The notes under the pieces were generated by a model. It searched no databases. It was not told the origin of the DNA and saw nothing but the letters and a program-made list of their open reading frames with translations. Positions 63,858-64,000 of a stretch of DNA of 64,000 nucleotides are shown here, one piece after another. Origin of the DNA: QHWT01 sp963755695 (GTDB taxonomy: Bacteria > Acidobacteriota > Vicinamibacteria > Vicinamibacterales > 2-12-FULL-66-21); assembly GCA_963755695.1 (NCBI GenBank), contig CAVWLB010000010.1, forward strand, positions 682,001 through 746,000, given 5' to 3'. The number at the start of each line of letters is the position of its first letter. The first letter of the stretch is position 1. A program made the translations under genes and the position numbers.

Positions 63858-64000
63858 GCGGCGCTGATCAGCGCCAGGTGCGTGAAGGCCTGCGGGAAGT
63901 TGCCGAGGTGCTGCGCCCGCGGGCCCAGCTCCTCGCCGTACAGTCCCAGGTGATTCGCGTAGCCAAGCATCTTCTCGAAGAAGAACCGCGCCTTGTGGAG
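63812..64000 (-). CDS. GH15 family glucoamylase/trehalase-type hydrolase, C-terminal end
   Basis: The last 62 codons of a gene that continues beyond the window. It reads RFFFEKMLGYANHLGLYGEE, then LGNFPQAFTHLALISAAYDL, and ends RRLSAAGHAG. The GNFPQAFTH-x-x-LI-x-A block is the characteristic C-terminal signature of bacterial GH15 glucoamylases and trehalases, (alpha/alpha)6-barrel enzymes that release glucose. Substrate specificity cannot be judged from the tail. Confidence 0.85.
   Translation of the reverse strand, partial: LHKARFFFEKMLGYANHLGLYGEELGPRAQHLGNFPQAFTHLALISAAYDLDRRLSAAGHAG

Overview
The window is GC-rich, gene-dense chromosomal DNA, most likely from a soil-type member of Acidobacteriota (Vicinamibacteria-like). 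The indicators are a MacB/FtsX-type permease with its own PadR regulator (the 'ADOP' arrangement), a second PadR gene coupled to a small membrane gene, a Ser/Thr kinase with a TPR sensor, and many exported hydrolases with Gram-negative outer-membrane barrels. This assignment is an inference from gene content.

Layout. 0-3.2 kb: end of ndk, a DUF2905 gene, dcd, a HIRAN-like gene, an M28 peptidase and initiator tRNA-fMet; a serine-recombinase tail runs antisense into the tRNA. 3.4-16.8 kb: groES-groEL, a PAS-GGDEF protein, a Crp/Fnr regulator, small unknown genes, an epoxide hydrolase, a decayed ADP-forming acyl-CoA synthetase/GNAT gene and a cold-shock gene. 17-26.5 kb: Ser/Thr kinase, ADOP permease plus PadR, a cupin protein, and an ADP-ribosylglycohydrolase paired with an AAC(3)-like acetyltransferase. 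26.5-29.6 kb: a frame-broken secreted glycosidase-like gene and a mosaic scar (Ig-like fragment fused to a recombinase zinc ribbon).

29.7-50.1 kb is the most interesting part. A Tat-lipoprotein L-serine dehydratase and a porin lie on the + strand. After a PadR pair, a CocE-type hydrolase and another recombinase scar comes a nine-gene minus-strand array running from about 50.1 down to 36.7 kb: porin with DUF3011, exported amidohydrolase, a glutaminase fused to a DcaP-like outer-membrane porin, a second exported glutaminase, exported L-asparaginase, AspT antiporter, AspD aspartate beta-decarboxylase, a second AspT and a DUF481 barrel protein. Inter-gene gaps are about 1 to 90 bp. Read together, they suggest that Asn and Gln are admitted through dedicated porins and deamidated in the periplasm. 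Asp is then exchanged for Ala by AspT while AspD consumes a cytoplasmic proton, which would generate proton motive force.

50.2-64 kb: a heavily frame-broken lipoprotein/outer-membrane cluster, a sulfotransferase, an ECF sigma / anti-sigma-like / ABC transporter operon, a glycosyltransferase, an AraC regulator, a DUF4395 protein, a quinone-oxidoreductase-like enzyme, an outer-membrane barrel protein and the end of a GH15 glucoamylase-type gene.

Caveat. Many otherwise well-conserved genes carry single-base frame breaks, most of them consistent with one extra base. This may be recent decay, but uncorrected long-read insertion errors are at least as likely. Such genes are annotated over their full span and the break is stated.
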